Positions 5,386 through 5,450 of a DNA stretch of 5,450 nucleotides are shown here, in pieces. The DNA comes from Nitrospira sp. Lineage in GTDB: Bacteria; Nitrospirota; Thermodesulfovibrionia; Thermodesulfovibrionales; SM23-35. The position numbers and the translations under genes were made by a program. The stretch spans positions 1-5,450 of the forward strand of contig VGWY01000174.1 in the NCBI GenBank assembly GCA_016873575.1, read 5' to 3'. The notes beneath the pieces were generated by a model that worked only from the letters and a program-made list of their open reading frames with translations, did no database searches and was not told the origin of the DNA. Within the stretch, counting starts at the first letter, position 1; every line of letters starts with the position of its first letter.

Positions 5386-5450
5386 TAAGAACAAATATCT
5401 CTTTTATTTATTACAAACAAAAAAAAGCTTGAATATATTAATATTTTTTC

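Noticed and set aside
5421..5450. AT-rich palindrome near the right edge as a terminator of an upstream gene
   Set aside because: The stem would be almost all A-T pairs, and no gene end is visible before the window edge.

Overview
The window looks like chromosomal DNA of a moderately AT-rich Gram-negative bacterium. Nitrospirota (Thermodesulfovibrio-like) or a deltaproteobacterial relative is my best guess. The basis is the ilvC-psd gene pair, a short archaeal-type phosphatidylserine decarboxylase, and dispersed low-complexity repeats of kinds I associate with those groups. This is an inference from gene order and style, not a database match.

Layout. Bases 1-143 hold the 3' end of a plus-strand gene that ends in a membrane segment. 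Bases 132-255 form a compound inverted repeat that fills the gap to a convergent gene. The other four genes all run leftward. In order of transcription they are: a GT2-GT9 fusion glycosyltransferase (5284-3713), a protein with two GT-A domains (3720-2188, overlapping the previous gene by 8 nt), ilvC (2085-1066) and psd (924-259). No gene-free stretch exceeds 300 bases. The right end (5285-5450) carries the strong ribosome-binding site of the first glycosyltransferase, an AT-rich upstream region and one copy of a dispersed-repeat-like sequence.

Function. The two glycosyltransferase genes look translationally coupled and probably act together on a surface glycan or glycoprotein; acceptor and donor sugars cannot be read from the sequence. 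IlvC makes the dihydroxy-acid precursors of valine and isoleucine. Psd makes phosphatidylethanolamine at the membrane. ilvC and psd are neighbours in several bacterial groups, but here the genes I would expect on either side (ilvN upstream, pssA downstream) are replaced by glycosyltransferases and a convergent gene.

Most notable point. The ilvC-psd gap holds a 102-bp non-coding palindromic element (953-1054). It has about 22-bp imperfect terminal inverted repeats beginning GTAA and exact 8-bp flanking duplications (CTTTTTGC), the signature of a transposed MITE. Removing it and one duplicate restores a 31-bp spacer. The element landed inside a 33-bp repeat that has a second, inverted copy inside the psd coding sequence. 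I found no CRISPR array, tRNA, rRNA or complete transposase gene, and no clearly new multi-gene system.
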